Shown here one piece after another: positions 46,196 to 56,216 of a stretch of DNA of 64,000 nucleotides. The DNA lies in contig CM030933.1 in NCBI GenBank assembly GCA_018136815.1, positions 620,001 through 684,000 of the forward strand. Reading direction: 5' to 3'. The stretch is from Isochrysis galbana. Lineage: Eukaryota > Haptophyta > Isochrysidales > Isochrysidaceae. The translations under genes were made by a program, and so were the position numbers. Numbering within the stretch: position 1 is the first letter of the stretch; each line of letters opens with the position of its first letter. The notes below the pieces were generated by a model that did no database searches, had not been told where the DNA came from, and was given only the letters and a program-made list of their open reading frames with translations.

Positions 46196-47770
46196 TCAAC
46201 GAGAATGGAGCCTGGATCGAGTGCGCGAAGACGGCGCATCGAGAACGGGAGGAAGAGGAGTATTCCTGGCCGACGAAGAAGTTGCTTCCGGGGACTCAAC
46301 ATCTTCTGGACAAGTCTCTTCGACGGAGCGATCATAATCATCAAGCAAATCAGAACAACGACGGAGCAACTCGGAACGAGGCTCCCAGGTGGCTTCTCGA
46401 AGAGAATAGCCACGCCACTTCACGAGGTACTCGGTGGAATCGCCATGGCTACGACGATCGAGCAACTTTTCAACGATGTACTCGTCGTCAGCCAGCGGCT
46501 CTTCATCAACGAAAGTATGATACGGCCGGAGGTTCGAGATATGCACCTCCTCCTTGACTAACCGGTTCTCCAAATCACGGAGTCGGTACCTAGTGTCGGA
46601 CAGAGCCTCTACAACGCGGTAGGGACCCGAGTAGATGAATTGCAACTTGTTGGCATGGCCTGGTAATCGCATGCAGACGCGATCCCCAGGTTCGAAACGA
46701 GCTGGTCTTTGAGACTTGATGGTAGCGTCACGGACTGACTCAGCCTGAGCGGCTAGGGTAGCCTCGAGAGCGCTGGACCAAGAGAGGCGGAGGCTCGCAT
46801 TGAGCCTGGATGCGTACGAGCGAACGTCGGCGGACGCCGCCTCGAGAGCAGTTGGCGAAACAGACTTCGGATCAGAGAGTTGAGCGGGCAGACGCAGCTC
46901 ACGCCCAAAGATCAAAGACGCTGGAGACCGGGAGGTGACACGACCGGAGGAAGCCCTCAACGAGAGGAGTAGGAACGGCAAATGGTCGACCCAATGACCG
47001 CCACCCTCGTTCGAGGCGCGCATTAAACGGATGAGCGTTTGCTGAGCGCGTTCGACGAAGCCTACACCTTCATGTCGGTACGGCTCTGTACTCGACAAAT
47101 CAGTCCCGGTGAGCTCCAGAATACGCGAAACAAGAACCGAACATAGATTCGAACCGGCGTCGGTTCGAAGCTGCCTAGGGACTCCATAACGCGTCACAAT
47201 CAAGCGGATGAACATGTCCAAGGCCATCTCCGACGAGGGATCCCCATTCGACGGCTCAGCCTCAATCCATCGAGTGAGCGAGTCGATGAAGACGACCAGC
47301 TTGTCGTAACCCGAGACTCCAGGCACGAAGTTGTGAGTGGGAGCTAGCGAGAGCACGTCGCAGTAGACCACATCAAAGGGGTAGGTACCCACAGAGAGAC
47401 CGGAGGGCGACGCTAGAGCCCTAGGTAGCGGCTTGGCGAGGGTGCACTCGTGGCATTCTCGGACGTAGGACGCAACGTCGGAAGACATGCCAGGCCAGTA
47501 TACCCGAGTACGAAGAAGACCGGACATACGAGAAACTCCAAGGTGACCGGAGCGATCGTGGTAGGCAAAGAGGTAGCGAGACCGCAACGAGGGCGGAACA
47601 TAGAGCACTAGCGAGTCCGGGTCGGTGGAGTCAGGAACGGTGCGATAGTAGACGAGCCCATCGTGAACGACGAAACGGCGAAACATCTTGGATTGCTGAG
47701 CGGAAACGGGAGCGGGAGCGACAGGACTGGAACACGAATCATCGTCGGCAACGGGGCCTGAGGCGGCGGC
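46196..47770 (-). CDS. Ty3/gypsy chromovirus integrase (in-frame fused to LINE sequence)
   Basis: C-terminal half of a continuous minus-strand ORF (46196-49378). Seen are the HHCC zinc finger (HDRSGHLGVSRM ... CHECTLAKP), an integrase core with D in VVFIDSLTRWIE, D in LRTDAGSNL and E in HEGVGFVERAQQ, the GPY/F module (LQFIYSGPYRVVEAL) and a chromodomain (DEYIVEKLLDRRSHGDSTEY, then LVKWRGYSLREATWEP). The reverse transcriptase and RNase H that should precede are missing. Chromodomains steer integration to modified histones. The reading frame shows no stop, so the copy is young or the fusion is under some constraint. It is about half identical to the copy at 62453-64000, and 380 bp separate its stop from the polypurine tract. 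Confidence 0.88.
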   Translation of the reverse strand, partial: AAASGPVADDDSCSSPVAPAPVSAQQSKMFRRFVVHDGLVYYRTVPDSTDPDSLVLYVPPSLRSRYLFAYHDRSGHLGVSRMSGLLRTRVYWPGMSSDVASYVRECHECTLAKPLPRALASPSGLSVGTYPFDVVYCDVLSLAPTHNFVPGVSGYDKLVVFIDSLTRWIEAEPSNGDPSSEMALDMFIRLIVTRYGVPRQLRTDAGSNLCSVLVSRILELTGTDLSSTEPYRHEGVGFVERAQQTLIRLMRASNEGGGHWVDHLPFLLLSLRASSGRVTSRSPASLIFGRELRLPAQLSDPKSVSPTALEAASADVRSYASRLNASLRLSWSSALEATLAAQAESVRDATIKSQRPARFEPGDRVCMRLPGHANKLQFIYSGPYRVVEALSDTRYRLRDLENRLVKEEVHISNLRPYHTFVDEEPLADDEYIVEKLLDRRSHGDSTEYLVKWRGYSLREATWEPRSELLRRCSDLLDDYDRSVEETCPEDVESPEATSSSARNTPLPPVLDAPSSRTRSRLHSR

Positions 47771-49430
47771 GTAGTCGCTTTGTAGCAGCGTGATAGGCCT
47801 ATAGTTACGCGGATCCCGCGCGTCGCCTTTCTTGTAGAGCAGTATTATGTCGCCTTCTCTTAAGGTTAGCGCTAGTGTCCCCGTGACCAGCGCTTGGTTG
47901 TATAGCTGTGTTAGCAGCGGCGCTGCTATTTTTTCGTGCGCCTTATAGATTTCCGCCGGCAGCCCATCCGGGCCCGCGCTCTTTCCCGATCCGATGCTTC
48001 TTATAGCTTGTTTAGTTTCTTCTATATCTATGGCGCCCTCTAGCCGGCGACGATCTAGATCGCTTAGTGGTCGATCGGCTAGAGTCGCCTCTAATTGGGG
48101 TATGCGCTGGGCGCTTTTGGGGGAGTATAGCCAAACATAGTATTTGCGAAATTCCCTCCGTATTTCTTTGTCCGTAGTGACCGTGTCGTGCTGTGAGTGT
48201 ACGGGGGAGTCCCATGTTCCCGTGCGGTATAGCTCCGCAACACTTGCTTTCCATTTGCGGGATTTCAGTTGTGCAAAAAACTCTTTTGAGTGTAAGTCCT
48301 CTCGGCGGAGCTGCCGGTAGAGCGGAAGATTCTTGAGCGGGACTCTTCCCCTCTCCTCCGCTAGCTCTTTTTGCGTTTTCGCGAGCTCCGCCGTGAGTCT
48401 CTCGTCCGGTCCTTGTCTCGCAAGACGGATGTTAAGCCTCACGGCTTTGAGCTCCAACTCGGATTGTATGGTAGGTTTGAGTCTCGCAGACGTCTCTTCC
48501 CTTAGGAATGTGGCTATGTTGTCTTTTGTAGCGGCCCATACGGACTCTATGTCTTCCCCCTCGCCGATCTTCCGGCTGGCGGTTTGCAGTAGCAGTTCTA
48601 CTGTTCGCAGCGCTCCGTTCTCGTGTATTATGCTTAGGTCAATTGGCTTGTCGAAGATTCTTCCCTGTTTGTATCCCGGCGTTTCAAAAAGGGCAAGGAC
48701 AGGAAGGTGGTCTGACGCTGCTTTGCCGGAAAACAGGTCCGGGCACGGTCCGTGTTGCTGCCATTGGAAAGCATCTGCGCTCTTACTATGGTAGATGCGA
48801 TCAATTCTCGTGTGAATGGTGGCGGCCATTCTCGTGTAGCTGACACTCGGCCCCAGTCGCATCGTATGATGTACGTCTTGGAGTCTATGCCTCCGGGCTA
48901 GCGCTTTCCATTTTTCGCCGTGTGCGTTGGAGTAGGGCGTGTCACCCACCCTTCGAGAGTCGTGCGTGCTGTTTTCTACACAGTTCAAGTCACCCCCAAT
49001 TATGATTGGAGTAGAGTCGAGGGTGGCCAGTTTTTTGCCAAGTTCGGCTATTTGCCTTCCGCGGGGGCCGGGTTGCGCGCTGAGGTATACGGATACTATG
49101 CGATATTGGATGTCGTCTATGTTTAGTTTTATTGCTACACATCTCCCTTTTAGCATTACTTCTAGGGTCTCATTCCTAGCGGTTATCCGTTCGGATGCTT
49201 CTCTGATCGCCACCGCGACTCCGCTAGCAGGGTCCCCTAGCTCTCCTGGGGCGGCAAACCACAGCCATCCTAGCATGGCGGCTGTCCTATGGGCCCGGAG
49301 GTGCGAGCCGTCCTCGTAAGCGTGTAGCTCCTGTAGGAGCAAGACGTCTACTTTCGCTTTCCGCGCTTGTGATAGCACGGCGGCTAACTTGCCGCCCTTG
49401 GTGCCGTTGATGTTGTATGTCCCCCAACTT
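47771..49430 (-). CDS. LINE endonuclease and start of reverse transcriptase, truncated
   Basis: N-terminal half of the same ORF; coding sequence extends back to about 49430 (GSWGTYNINGTKGGKLAAVL). The apurinic-type endonuclease is complete by motif: LLLQELHAYEDG, IIIGGDLNCVENS, TRIDRIYHSK and ASDHLPVLALFE. A charged linker follows (QLRREDLHSKEFFAQLKSRK), then the first RT blocks GSGKSAGPDGLPAEIYK and KKGDARDPRNYRPITLLQSD. The RT stops there, before the catalytic YADD block, and the frame runs into Ty3 sequence at about 47770. Target-primed reverse transcription would be impossible from this copy. The relic at 6715-6905 is of the same family. Confidence 0.88.
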
Positions 49431-49504
49431 CCGCCGCGCCTCTCGCCGCTTCCCTTCCGTCCCCTCTGTTCCCATCTGAGGTAGTGGTAACCTCGGATCC
49501 ATCA

Positions 49505-49818
49505 GGGCCACAAGTACCTACAACTCAGTGCCCTGCCTTGGGCCCTCTTTCAACCCTAGACTCCCTCTCCCACTCCTCCTTCACACTACAACCAACCCAA
49601 ACAGCACGACCCCCCTCCCCCTCGCCCTCTATTCAAAGCACCAAAAATTTCAACTCAAGACTCAAGACCCATGTTGATATGTTGATGCACTTCTCGTTTT
49701 CACCCCACTCTTGTGGGCCACACGTACCTACAACTCAGTGCCCTGCCTTGGGCCCTCTTTCAACACTTCACTCCCACTCCCTCTTCCAACTACAACCAAC
49801 CCAAGAAGCACAAACCCC
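49505..49818 (-). repeat. two tandem units of about 100 bp, 210-bp spacing
   Basis: GGGCCACAAGTACCTACAAC and the following 90 bases (CTCAGTGCCCTGCCTTGGGC, CCTCTTTCAAC, CTACAACCAACCCAA) at 49505-49608 recur at 49715-49818 with few changes. They lie upstream of the LINE coding start on its minus strand, where some LINEs carry promoter monomers. Confidence 0.8.
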
Positions 49819-49830
49819 TAGTGACTAGTG

Positions 49831-50017
49831 AGTGACCGGGCTAGTCAGAGGCTTGAAATCGGGTATTTTTCGAAAATTTTGCCGGAAGACCCCCGATTTT
49901 TTTTTGCGATTCTCCCATATCGGAACATAGGAAGCTTATTTAGGCCTTCGTTTGCCCATTACAGATGGCCAATGGTGCCCTCCGCACCCCCCTAGTGAGT
50001 GACTGAGTGACCGGGCT
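49831..50017. other. repeat fragments
   Basis: GTGAGTGACCGGGCTA occurs twice (about 49827 and 49997) about 170 bp apart, enclosing AT-rich sequence (TTTTTCGAAAATTTTGCC). Possibly the direct repeats of a short insertion. Confidence 0.5.
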
Positions 50018-50070
50018 AAGAGAGAGGGGCTCGTGCCCCCCCATGGGCGAACTAAGTATAAACTTAGTTA
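50018..50070 (+). repeat. terminal word family, copy with 8-bp stem
   Basis: AGAGAGGGGCTCGTGCCCCC, CCATGGGCGAACTAAGTA and TAAACTTAGTT match, in reverse orientation, 17985-18040. AACTAAGT-ATAA-ACTTAGTT is a perfect 8-bp inverted repeat. See the element at 17985. Confidence 0.75.
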
Positions 50071-50425
50071 TGGCAAGCTTTCGGAGTCGACCCCGAAACA
50101 GGCGAACAAAAATGGTCCAACGTCAACTCCGAGATCGCGGGGCAACCACCAAGAGGATAAGAAGATCGGAGGCTGACTCTAGAGTACCTCTATAAAAAAG
50201 TAATACAGAGTAGAGTCGAGAGTTCTCTTAGTAGTACAAGAATTGTCCTCTAGCGGCCGCCTCCTCGCCGCTGAAGGCGGGAAGCTTCTCTGGAGGAACG
50301 AAGCGGGAAGGGAGGTGAGGGAGAGGGAGGACGAGACAGGGACGGAGTTGGCGAAGGCGGCTCTGACCACAGCGCACGTCTCTGCAGACTGGTCTCGACA
50401 CGCGCGCAGCACACCGACCGGCCGC

Positions 50426-50899
50426 ATGTCCTTGCTTTCTGTCCTCGCGCTCGGCTCCGCACTTGGCCTCGTGCCGCACATCGCTCTGCCGGCCGCACAT
50501 GGGCGCCCCGCACGGTGTGCGTGGGCATGCGTGGCGTGTGAGCCCGCTCCAGACGATACGGCCTGCTCCTCCTCTGGGAAAACAGCAACACTCGGTACAC
50601 TCGCAGCTGGGGCCACTCTCGCAGTTGCGCTGCTCGGCGTCGGTGGGCTCGCCTCCGTGATGGGCTGGGACCTTGATCCGGCTGGCTCAGATGACAACCG
50701 GGGTATCGGGGTGCCGCTGAGTGTTGCCGAGGCGGCTGAACTTCTGGAGAGGGGACGGGAGGCGGGTGGTACCCGTGCCTCTCCTCGTCATTCAGATACG
50801 GAAAAGCCTTCTGATCAGGAAGAGCTTACAATTGAGGAACTCCGCGAGGAGCAAGCAGTGCTCAATATCATCTTTGGAATGGACAACCGAGCTAGGTGA
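50426..50899 (+). CDS. hypothetical small membrane protein
   Basis: An ATG at 50426 opens 157 codons. The N-terminus (MSLLSVLALGSALGLVPHIA) looks like a signal peptide, followed by a Cys-bearing segment (CAWACVACEPAPDDTACSSS), a second hydrophobic stretch (LAAGATLAVALLGVGGLASV) and an acidic helical tail (SDQEELTIEELREEQAVLNI). That plan fits a small secretory-pathway or plastid membrane protein. The frame is open further upstream to 50243 without ATG. No family recognised; codon use is GC-rich like real exons. Confidence 0.4.
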   Translation: MSLLSVLALGSALGLVPHIALPAAHGRPARCAWACVACEPAPDDTACSSSGKTATLGTLAAGATLAVALLGVGGLASVMGWDLDPAGSDDNRGIGVPLSVAEAAELLERGREAGGTRASPRHSDTEKPSDQEELTIEELREEQAVLNIIFGMDNRAR

Positions 50900-51167
50900 G
50901 GAAAGCTCGAGGTAGCATCATGCAGTTCATCTGGACGCCTCTGAGCCGCATCTATGGGACCAGTGTTTCGAGCGTTTGAGTTGCTGTAGGGCTAGCTTCT
51001 GCCTTCTGGTCATCCCTCGCGGTCCGGGCTGGCACCTAACACCGTCAACTGGCAACTGGCGCCCCGTTATCCATTAGGCATGAGACCCGGAGAATTGATC
51101 ATGACTTAGTTCATAGCTCTGCCGCACAACAAATGTATCTGCAGAGTTCCTTGGTAATGGACTCATA
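50900..51167. other. intergenic, nothing recognised
   Basis: No feature seen between the small ORF and the next repeat element. Confidence 0.4.
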
Positions 51168-52054
51168 AAAAACTTCTGAAGATTCGGGGTTATACACCTA
51201 CCACGGGCCGGGTAGCTACTACCCTCCTTCGGACAACGCCCTTACGTCCCTTCTCTCAATCTCCTTCCTGTCCCCCAGCGTTCCATCGTCTTCGGTTTCC
51301 GGGGTCCGGTCCCGGTGCACTACCATGAGCCCGGTTCAGAGAGTGGGGTCTGGGCAGGCCTTTTGGTTATTGTGTGTTGTGTGTTGTTGTTGCGGGCTGT
51401 TTAGTAAAGTTTAAATGTTTAGATGTCTCGCATTCGAGTCATATGAATACCACTACATCCCAGTCTTGGAGTCTACGCTGGTGAGGTTTGCCACACTGGT
51501 TAGGGGCCGCACCCCGCCACAGCAGCACTGCTTGATGCGCACATGTAAAGCCGCCCAGGGGAGGAAGCCCAAACTTAAGAGAACGCTGGCACTTAGTGCC
51601 CCAGTATTCATTGAAAACGAAAAGGGTAGGCTACAAATGAGCGAAAACACTAGCCTTGTAGCGGCAGCGCTTGGTCTCGCTGAAAGGCTCGCGTAGCGAG
51701 AAGCAAGAAGGGACAACCTACATTGATTGACCAACCAAAGGTGCGAACGATCAGCATAGCTCACCCACGGCCAACATGGACACACGCGGACACAAAAGAA
51801 CCGAAAATAGCACTGCAAGAAACAGGTCACCCAGCAGCACAGGAGGAAGATGAGAACGCGCAGCTGAGGACAGGTGCACCCCGCTCCGCTCAGACCCCCA
51901 CATGACCCGAGCCCCTAAGTAGAGCACGAGGGGAGTTGCCGCAAGGCGGGGAATGAGGGTGAGGAAGGGAAAGGGGCGTGGCTACGAGGGAATGGTTCAG
52001 GGCCACGTGTGAGGCGAGAATTTTAAAAGGTTTTTTTTAAATGTTTAGATGTCT
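51168..52054 (+). mobile_element. short element with a small ORF, flanked by 17-bp direct repeats inside
   Basis: The left part (51168-51345) is the repeat also present at 28380 and 54778. The T-rich right part (52000-52040, GGCGAGAATTTTAAAAGG) resembles 54986 and 29580. TAAATGTTTAGATGTCT occurs at both 51412-51428 and 52038-52054 and encloses the ORF, so part of the element may be a nested insertion or tandem unit. No transposase is seen. Confidence 0.55.
51415..51696 (+). CDS. unnamed 93-residue transposon-borne ORF
   Basis: ATG at 51415, stop at 51694-51696. The sequence (YEYHYIPVLESTLVRFATLV, TPPQQHCLMRTCK, AAQGRKPKLKRTLALS, APVFIENEKGRL) aligns with the decayed minus-strand ORF at 27664-28140 in about 43 of 78 positions, including a shared GRKPKLK basic patch and the same C-terminus. 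Conservation between two distant copies means it was coding when they spread. It may be the end of a longer protein, since the other copy continues upstream. Family unknown. Confidence 0.5.
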   Translation: MFRCLAFESYEYHYIPVLESTLVRFATLVRGRTPPQQHCLMRTCKAAQGRKPKLKRTLALSAPVFIENEKGRLQMSENTSLVAAALGLAERLA

Positions 52055-52626
52055 GTTTTGTGTTCCTGGCTTCGTTATGGCCACTGTCGACTGTGGGCGC
52101 GTGTAGGCCGTCTTTGTTGTACGGTCGTGCGTTTGTACGTGTCTATGTCTATGAGTTGGCGACTCGTTGTTGTGTCGGTGGCTCGAATATGTGCTAGCAG
52201 ATGGGTGTTTTCCGGGATGTCTATGTCTACCGCTTTACTTTGGTGTATTTCCTCAATCCTGACTTTTTCATTTTTACACCCTTAGAAGTTAAAATAGAGT
52301 TTGACCGCCCTAATACTAATATTAAAAGGAAAAGGGTTTTTTCGGAGGAGAATCGAGGCCGTCCCGGGGCGGCAGACGGTCGACGAGAATAGCGAATAGC
52401 GGAGTCGGACGAGAATAGCGGAGTCGGGGTAGTTCTCGATGACCTCCAGAGGAAGGCGAACGGCGAACGTACCCCTTCCCGGGCTAATCCTACGCTGGAT
52501 TGCCAAGGCGATAACACGAAGCATCACAAGATCAAGGCGCCACGCCCTACATAGGTCCCAGCTAGAGTAGCCTAATTCATACCGACCGAGCGACATGTGT
52601 GAACTTCCGAGGCCGCCGGAGGCGCG
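52055..52626. other. intergenic with a GGGCGGTCAAAC-family end
   Basis: AGAGTTTGACCGCCCTAA at 52297-52314 is the reverse complement of the TTAGGGCGGTCAAA start seen at 44319, 59926 and 60076. GAATAGCGGAGTCGG is repeated in tandem near 52390-52430. Nothing else recognised upstream of the DUF3431 gene. Confidence 0.5.
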
Positions 52627-54417
52627 ATGGCCGAGGTGCTGCCCGGCTACGGCCTCGAGATGCCCTCGGTGGGTGCATGCCGGCAGGGGCCGTGCGCGGG
52701 GGTGCGCGCCGGACATGCACGACCGACGGTTCACGTAGTGGTCGCCGCCTATGGTGATAGCCGCCTCAGCTCGCTCGTGCGAGAGTTGAGCCATGCGATG
52801 GGTCCGTCGCACTGCGCCGGCCTCGCCTTCTTCATCTACAACAAGGGCCCCTCGTCCCCGCGCGTGATGGCGGAGTTGGCCGAGGCAGCAAGCGAGGCCC
52901 AAGTACCGTTGCACGTCTCGCTCGGTATGCTCAACGTCGGCCGCGCCGAGCACACGTGCCTCCACCACATCGTCTTGCACTATGACTCTCTTGCTGACCT
53001 TAACCTCTTCATCAAGGACACGGTGATGACGCACACCCACCTGGGGGTGAGCCTGCGGTTGCTCGATTTTACTCGGACGCTCCGCGCCGACATGGACTTT
53101 TGGTGAGCAGCAGACGCCCGCCCGCCCAGCTAGCCGCACATGCCTGATAATGAGGCGACCACTCGACCCGTTTGTAGGTGTGCCAGGGTGATCAATCATG
53201 TGGGTGTCAACTACCAGCAGGACGCTTACAGATCGGAGCGGTGTTGGAGATTCCACGAGTGCTACGCGAATGAAAGCTTCGCCATCGCCAGCGTCCGCCC
53301 AATCGGGCGCTGGCTCGCAAATCTTAGGATACAACCTGTTGGCCTGAAGGGAAAGCTCGGTGGTATGGAGTTGCTCACAGGTCCCACAGATGAGACCACT
53401 GCGACGATGCCTGTCTGCTACAGCGGCTTCTTCGCTGGTTCTCGTGCGGCGATACGTCGAACATCTCGCTACACTTACGAGCGCCTCCGCGATGAGGTTT
53501 CGGTTGGCGATTCTCTCGAGACGGGGCATTTTATCGAGCGTAGTTGGCCGTCGCTATTCAAGGTATCGAGCGAGCAGTTTAGTGCGCGGTATGTCAGACT
53601 AGCCATTCTTGTCAGCGCGTGCCCGGGCGAGTCTCCACTGCCACTGGAATGGGCGCAGCTTCCACTGGAGGCTGATCGCATCCTTGGATTTCGTGCTATG
53701 TGGGTGCGAGTGGGTTATTGGCCTGGCGACATCTGTGTGAACCTAACGTGCTCACGGAACGGCAATTCCTATCCGATCGACACACATTTATGGGAGCCTC
53801 CAGCCGGAGCTAATCCTGTGACTGATTTCGTGGTCCTGTCTCCTGGTGGTACCACGGAAGTGAAGTCTATGGCTGACCCGTGGCAACGGTGGAAGTCGCG
53901 TCGCGTTCCTTCCGACGTCTGTCGTTCTTCGATGGCAGTCATGGCGGGGCTCGCCCCGCCCTTGGCTTCGTACTCCGCATTTTTTCCGCGTCGTGCCGTT
54001 TCGATCAACATAACTCAAGCCTTCTCGGGGGTGATGGACGCAGTCAATGGTCGGCTATCGACGATAGGAGGCCCGTCAGTAGTCATCTTAGCGAAATGGG
54101 CTGCGGTCGTGGATTCTTTGTGCGGTGCCCGAGGCGATGGTTCAGGGCATACAGGAGGAGGCACTGTACTAGAGAAGCATGGATGTGAGCGGAGGTCCGA
54201 AATTAAGGTAGGGGATCTGGCCACTCATCTAGGACCAGTGGTTGCCATCGTTCAGAGAACGGGGAGCCCATTCGCACAAGCATTTCGCATGCGATGGGCC
54301 AACCTGACGCGGGTGACGTTTGGACGGGAGGAGCGGTTGCGTGAACGGGCGGCACTGATCACTGCTATAGAAACATTTCCTGATACCGTTGTCGTCGTTC
54401 CGTGGAACGACAAATAA
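52627..54417 (+). CDS. DUF3431-type protein, glycosyltransferase-like fold suspected
   Basis: Two exons, 52627-53102 and 53178-54417, join (TTTTG|GTGAGC to TTGTAG|GTGTGCC) to 571 residues. Residues 34-155 and the start of exon 2 carry the DUF3431 hallmarks: VHVVVAAYGDSRLSSLVREL, FFIYNKGPSS, LGMLNVGRAEHTCLHHIVLH, YDSLADLNLFIKDTV, and after the intron PVCYSGFFAGSRAAIRR, YERLRDEVS, TGHFIERSWPSLF. Fungal and algal proteins of this family are of unknown activity; the pattern (N-terminal strand, YNKG, ER-W near the end) recalls sugar-nucleotide-using enzymes, but that is inference. Residues beyond about 300 (for example NGNSYPIDTHLWEPPAGANP and ERAALITAIETFPDTVVVVP) are outside the known domain and unrecognised. 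A further intron after SLFK (GTATCGAG) cannot be excluded, although the frame remains open for 270 codons. Confidence 0.7.
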
Positions 54418-54777
54418 TTGGCTCAACCAACCGGACCGGCTACATCTCGCTCGAACTTCCGAAAGCAGATACCTTTCATTTCGATGATTGGTGAGGCGGT
54501 CCAAACAAGAAGGCAGACTTCCACCCAGCTTCATTGTGGTACTCTTTGTGGAAACTAGCACTCTCCTTCTTCCTCTTGACAAACAATGAAGTGATAGGGA
54601 ATCACTACGAACGACTTCTTCCTCTGTACCTCTTCTCCAGTGCCTTTTGCCCCCCTGCCACCTGTTCGATTCGTATTCGATTCGCGCATCCCAACGTTGC
54701 CCTAACGCCCTCCACCAAAATACCCAAATCTTATTGGGGCGTTGGCAAAATGGCTAGTGTTGTCACTCGGCTCACAT
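54418..54777. other. intergenic, nothing recognised
   Basis: Downstream of the DUF3431 gene; ordinary sequence with short frames. Confidence 0.4.
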
Positions 54778-55575
54778 GTAAAACATCTTGAAGGTTCAGA
54801 TTACTAGCTACCAAGGGCTAAGGGACTATCACTCCCGGGATTACACTCGCCATCGCCCTTGGCCCTCGACTCATCCCCTTTCCGGTTCCCCCTAGGTAGG
54901 GGACGAGCCGCAAGCCGCAAGGCAGGTGAAGGGAGGATGAAAGGAAGCGGGCGTGGCTGCGAGGGAGGATGAAAGGCCGGGCGCGTGGCGGAAATTTAAT
55001 TTTTTTACCTTACTTAACCTAAGTAACGCGCCGATGCCGACAATTACCGTGACGACAATAAAAATAAATCTCAAATTCAAATCTTCAAGTTTCGAGACGA
55101 AAATCGGCGAACCAGAACTTGAGCCCCGGGAGAATCAAAATCTGCATGCCTTATGCCTTGCGTGACCACACCAAACATACTAGAAGACGGTTTATATCGA
55201 AGAAGGCTCGTGCTCATTCATGACTCATGACGAAATATTCATGCCACACGGCCTGAATACAACAAAGGCGAATCGAGAATCGACCCCCCAACGCACACCC
55301 ACGTAGTGCACTGAGACACTGAGGCTGTTCCTCGCCTATCTATGTATGTATTATGTACTATGTATCTTAGTGCACTACTTCATCTAAAGATCCTGGGCTA
55401 GCTCCTACTACAGACTAGGCACCCACGACCTCTCCACCCACACCGCCCTTTCCCCCCTTTATCTCCTTCTCTTCACCTTCCCCTCTTCATTCTCATTCCT
55501 TTTTCTTCGGTTTTAGGGGTCCGGATCCGGCCGAGGTGCACTGTGCACTACCTTGGGCCTGGTTCGGAGCGTGGA
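54778..55575 (+). mobile_element. repeat element interrupted by another repeat (nested)
   Basis: The outer element is split: its start (AAAACATCTTGAAGGTTCAG, 54778) and a later block (TTCCTTTTTCTTCGGTTTTA, GGGGTCCGG, GTGCACTACC, 55498-55550) are adjacent at 51168 and 28380 but about 700 bp apart here. Between lies 55010-55400, an inverted copy of the left end of the 37300 element (GAATATTCATGCC, GGCCTGAATACAACA, TTTCGAGAC). The order implies that the 37.3-kb family inserted into an older copy of the other family. Confidence 0.6.
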
Positions 55576-56216
55576 TTCCGGGCACGCCTTCTCGTCTATG
55601 GAGGGAGGGAGGATGAGTGAGAGTGAGGGAAGTATTGTGATGTGCAAGTAGTAGCGCACGCCGCGAGCGCGGGCATAGACCATAGAATATCAAGAAGTGG
55701 TTTTTATTGTCTATTGCTATTGTATAAAAAGCGAGGAGCTTCTAAAATCTATATCATATAGTCGATGGTCTACTTTCGACGGAACGCGACCTCAGCGCTC
55801 GCGCAAGCTACAAGCAACGACTTTCAACACATTATTATCACGATTGTGCACGAACAAGATCACGGAAGAGGCGCCCACACGCGCGGCACAACTGCGTACT
55901 ACACTTACCGAGAGCCGATATAGAGGTGCCGGTGGTGGTGTGTTGTGCGCGTGCCACCACTCGCGTTGTGCATCTACGTGGCCCCCCAGATCCGTGGATC
56001 CACCAATCAGCGGACTCGCACACGGATCCGGCCCCTTCCATAGCTCTGACGGCCCTCCGATCCCACACACATTTGTCCTTTCGCAAGAGCACACATCTTG
56101 ACAGATATCCCTTGGCATAGACAACATATAGCGCGCAACAATGGTAACTCATCGAATGGTCCGTAGCACCACGTCAGTTTGTCATCAGAGAGGACATGGC
56201 TCGTTATGCCGAAACT
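55576..56216. other. intergenic, nothing recognised
   Basis: Downstream of the EF-hand/IQ gene. No reading frame of known type and no shared repeat were noticed. Confidence 0.4.

Noticed and set aside
46196..49378. Treating the 1060-codon ORF as a single normal polyprotein
   Set aside because: The N-terminal half is a non-LTR endonuclease/RT and the C-terminal half a Ty3 integrase. No known family has this order and both RT catalytic blocks are missing, so it is described as a chimera.
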